Positions 7,004-7,990 of a DNA stretch of 7,990 bases are shown here, one piece after another. The notes beneath the pieces are model-generated. The model was not told the DNA's origin. It saw nothing but the letters and a program-made list of their open reading frames with translations, and did no database searches. The stretch is from Burkholderiales bacterium (GTDB taxonomy: Bacteria > Pseudomonadota > Gammaproteobacteria > Burkholderiales > Burkholderiaceae_C). The stretch is taken from the NCBI GenBank assembly GCA_947458895.1, contig CANHBY010000042.1, forward strand, positions 1-7,990, read 5' to 3'. The position numbers and the translations under genes were made by a program. The first letter of the stretch is position 1. The number at the start of each line of letters is the position of its first letter.

Positions 7004-7990
7004 GCGAGCGCCATCTGTTGATCATGGCAGCCGGAACCGGTGGGCATGTGATCCCGGGCTTGGCCGTGGCGGCTGAAATGCGCCAACGGGGATGGCGCTT
7101 GAGCTGGCTAGGCACCACCCACGGCCTGGAAAACAAACTTGTTCCGCCCAGCGACATTCCCTTGCACACCTTGGCCTTCAGCGGCATGCGGGGCAAAGGC
7201 TTGTGCCACAGCCTCATGGGGGCCGTGAAGCTGGTGAGTGCCTTCTGGCGCAGTTGGTGTTTGATTCGTGAGCTTCGCCCCACGGCGGTGTTGGGCATGG
7301 GCGGCTATGTGTGCTTGCCCGGTGGGCTGATGGCTCGCTTGCTGCGCAAGCCACTGATGCTGGTCAATGCCGATGCTGCGCTTTTGCTCAGTAACAAGGC
7401 TTTGCTGCCTTTTGCCCAGCGCATATCTTTCGGTTTTGATGGCGATGGCCTCCAGCACATTCCCCGTTCGGTGCTCACCGGAAACCCCGTTCGCGCTGAG
7501 ATTGAGGCGATTGCCTTGCCTGCCACACGGTTCGCGGGCCGCACGGGGCCCCTGCGGGTGTTGGTGGTGGGTGGCAGCCTTGGGGCCCAGGCGCTCAACA
7601 ACTGCATCCCGAATGCCCTGGCCTTGCTCCCTGAGACGCTGCGCCCCACGGTGATCCACCAGACCGGAGCGGCTCATCTGGAGTCTGTGAAAGCGGCTTA
7701 TGCGAAGGCCCAAGTACAAGCCACGATCCTGCCTTTCATCGACAACATGGCTGAGCAGCTGGCCGCTTGCGATTTGATCGTCTGCCGCGCTGGTGCCATT
7801 ACGGTCAGTGAATTGTGTGCTGCTGGGGTCGCCTCAGTCTTGGTACCGTTGGTGGTCAGCAGCACTTCGCATCAGCGCGACAACGCGCTGTGGTTGGCCT
7901 CTCACCGTGCCGGCATTCACCTGCCGCAGCCTGAACTCACGCCCGAACGTTTGGCTGGCTTGCTGCAAAGTTTGCAGCGCAGCCAATTGC
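7000..7990 (+). CDS. murG: UDP-GlcNAc:lipid I N-acetylglucosaminyltransferase MurG, 3'-truncated by the window edge
   Basis: Peripheral inner-membrane GT-B glycosyltransferase that adds GlcNAc to lipid I, forming lipid II. The ATG at 7000 overlaps the ftsW stop (ATGA). The frame stays open for 330 codons to the window end, so about 25-30 C-terminal residues are missing compared with E. coli (355). Motifs: glycine-rich loop [15 protein letters not shown] (10-24), SGMRGKG (61-67), [14 protein letters not shown] (97-110), GNPVR (161-165), [12 protein letters not shown] (189-200), [27 protein letters not shown] (246-272, including the conserved Glu271) and [12 protein letters not shown] (289-300). 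Two deviations from the E. coli pattern stand out. The first Gly of GGTGGH is Ala11, and HEQN is VNAD (122-125). The rest of the fold signature is intact, so I expect an active enzyme. murC would normally follow. Confidence 0.95.
   Translation, partial: MSERHLLIMAAGTGGHVIPGLAVAAEMRQRGWRLSWLGTTHGLENKLVPPSDIPLHTLAFSGMRGKGLCHSLMGAVKLVSAFWRSWCLIRELRPTAVLGMGGYVCLPGGLMARLLRKPLMLVNADAALLLSNKALLPFAQRISFGFDGDGLQHIPRSVLTGNPVRAEIEAIALPATRFAGRTGPLRVLVVGGSLGAQALNNCIPNALALLPETLRPTVIHQTGAAHLESVKAAYAKAQVQATILPFIDNMAEQLAACDLIVCRAGAITVSELCAAGVASVLVPLVVSSTSHQRDNALWLASHRAGIHLPQPELTPERLAGLLQSLQRSQL

Larger units (their letters stand above)
1..7990 (+). other. Part of the dcw operon (murE-murF-mraY-murD-ftsW-murG)
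   Basis: Six same-strand genes cover the whole window with junctions of -4, +1, -1, -4 and -4 nt. There is no room for intergenic promoters or terminators, and none is apparent. The order is the standard dcw order of proteobacteria. By that order, mraZ, rsmH, ftsL and ftsI are expected upstream, and murC, ddlB, ftsQ, ftsA and ftsZ downstream. Confidence 0.9.

Noticed and set aside
7108..7719. 203-codon minus-strand frame opposite murG
   Set aside because: The + strand has an uninterrupted murG with clear motifs; the antisense product has no recognisable features.

Overview
The window is an internal piece of a bacterial division and cell wall (dcw) cluster. All genes are on the + strand, in the order murE (5' end outside the window), murF, mraY, murD, ftsW, murG (3' end outside). 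Gene order, protein lengths and signature segments point to a betaproteobacterium of the Burkholderiales, most likely Comamonadaceae. These include a 392-residue MraY, an AQREHQEF segment in MurF, and a MurG in which the usual HEQN motif reads VNAD. The family assignment rests on remembered protein features, not on a search.

Layout: 1-1350 murE (449 residues visible); 1347-2747 murF; 2749-3927 mraY; 3927-5720 murD; 5717-7003 ftsW; 7000-7990 murG (330 residues visible). There is no intergenic space. Junctions are ATGA overlaps (murE/murF, murD/ftsW, ftsW/murG), a TGATG overlap (mraY/murD) and a one-base gap (murF/mraY). I see no promoter, terminator, RNA gene, mobile element or CRISPR array. 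The block reads as one co-transcribed, translationally coupled operon whose promoter lies upstream of the window.

Pathway: MurD, MurE and MurF add D-Glu, meso-diaminopimelate and D-Ala-D-Ala to the UDP-MurNAc peptide in the cytoplasm. MraY moves phospho-MurNAc-pentapeptide onto undecaprenyl phosphate (lipid I), and MurG adds GlcNAc (lipid II). FtsW polymerises lipid II at the septum with its class B PBP partner, probably encoded by ftsI upstream. murC would be expected just downstream.

I found no new multi-gene system; this is core, conserved DNA. The points worth a second look are inside proteins. MurD is about 160 residues longer than the E. coli enzyme, mostly from a Pro/Ala/Val-rich acidic insert with no Lys or Arg and from a basic insert later in the same domain. 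MurF has Asn where E. coli has the carbamylated Lys202. MurG has lost HEQN.
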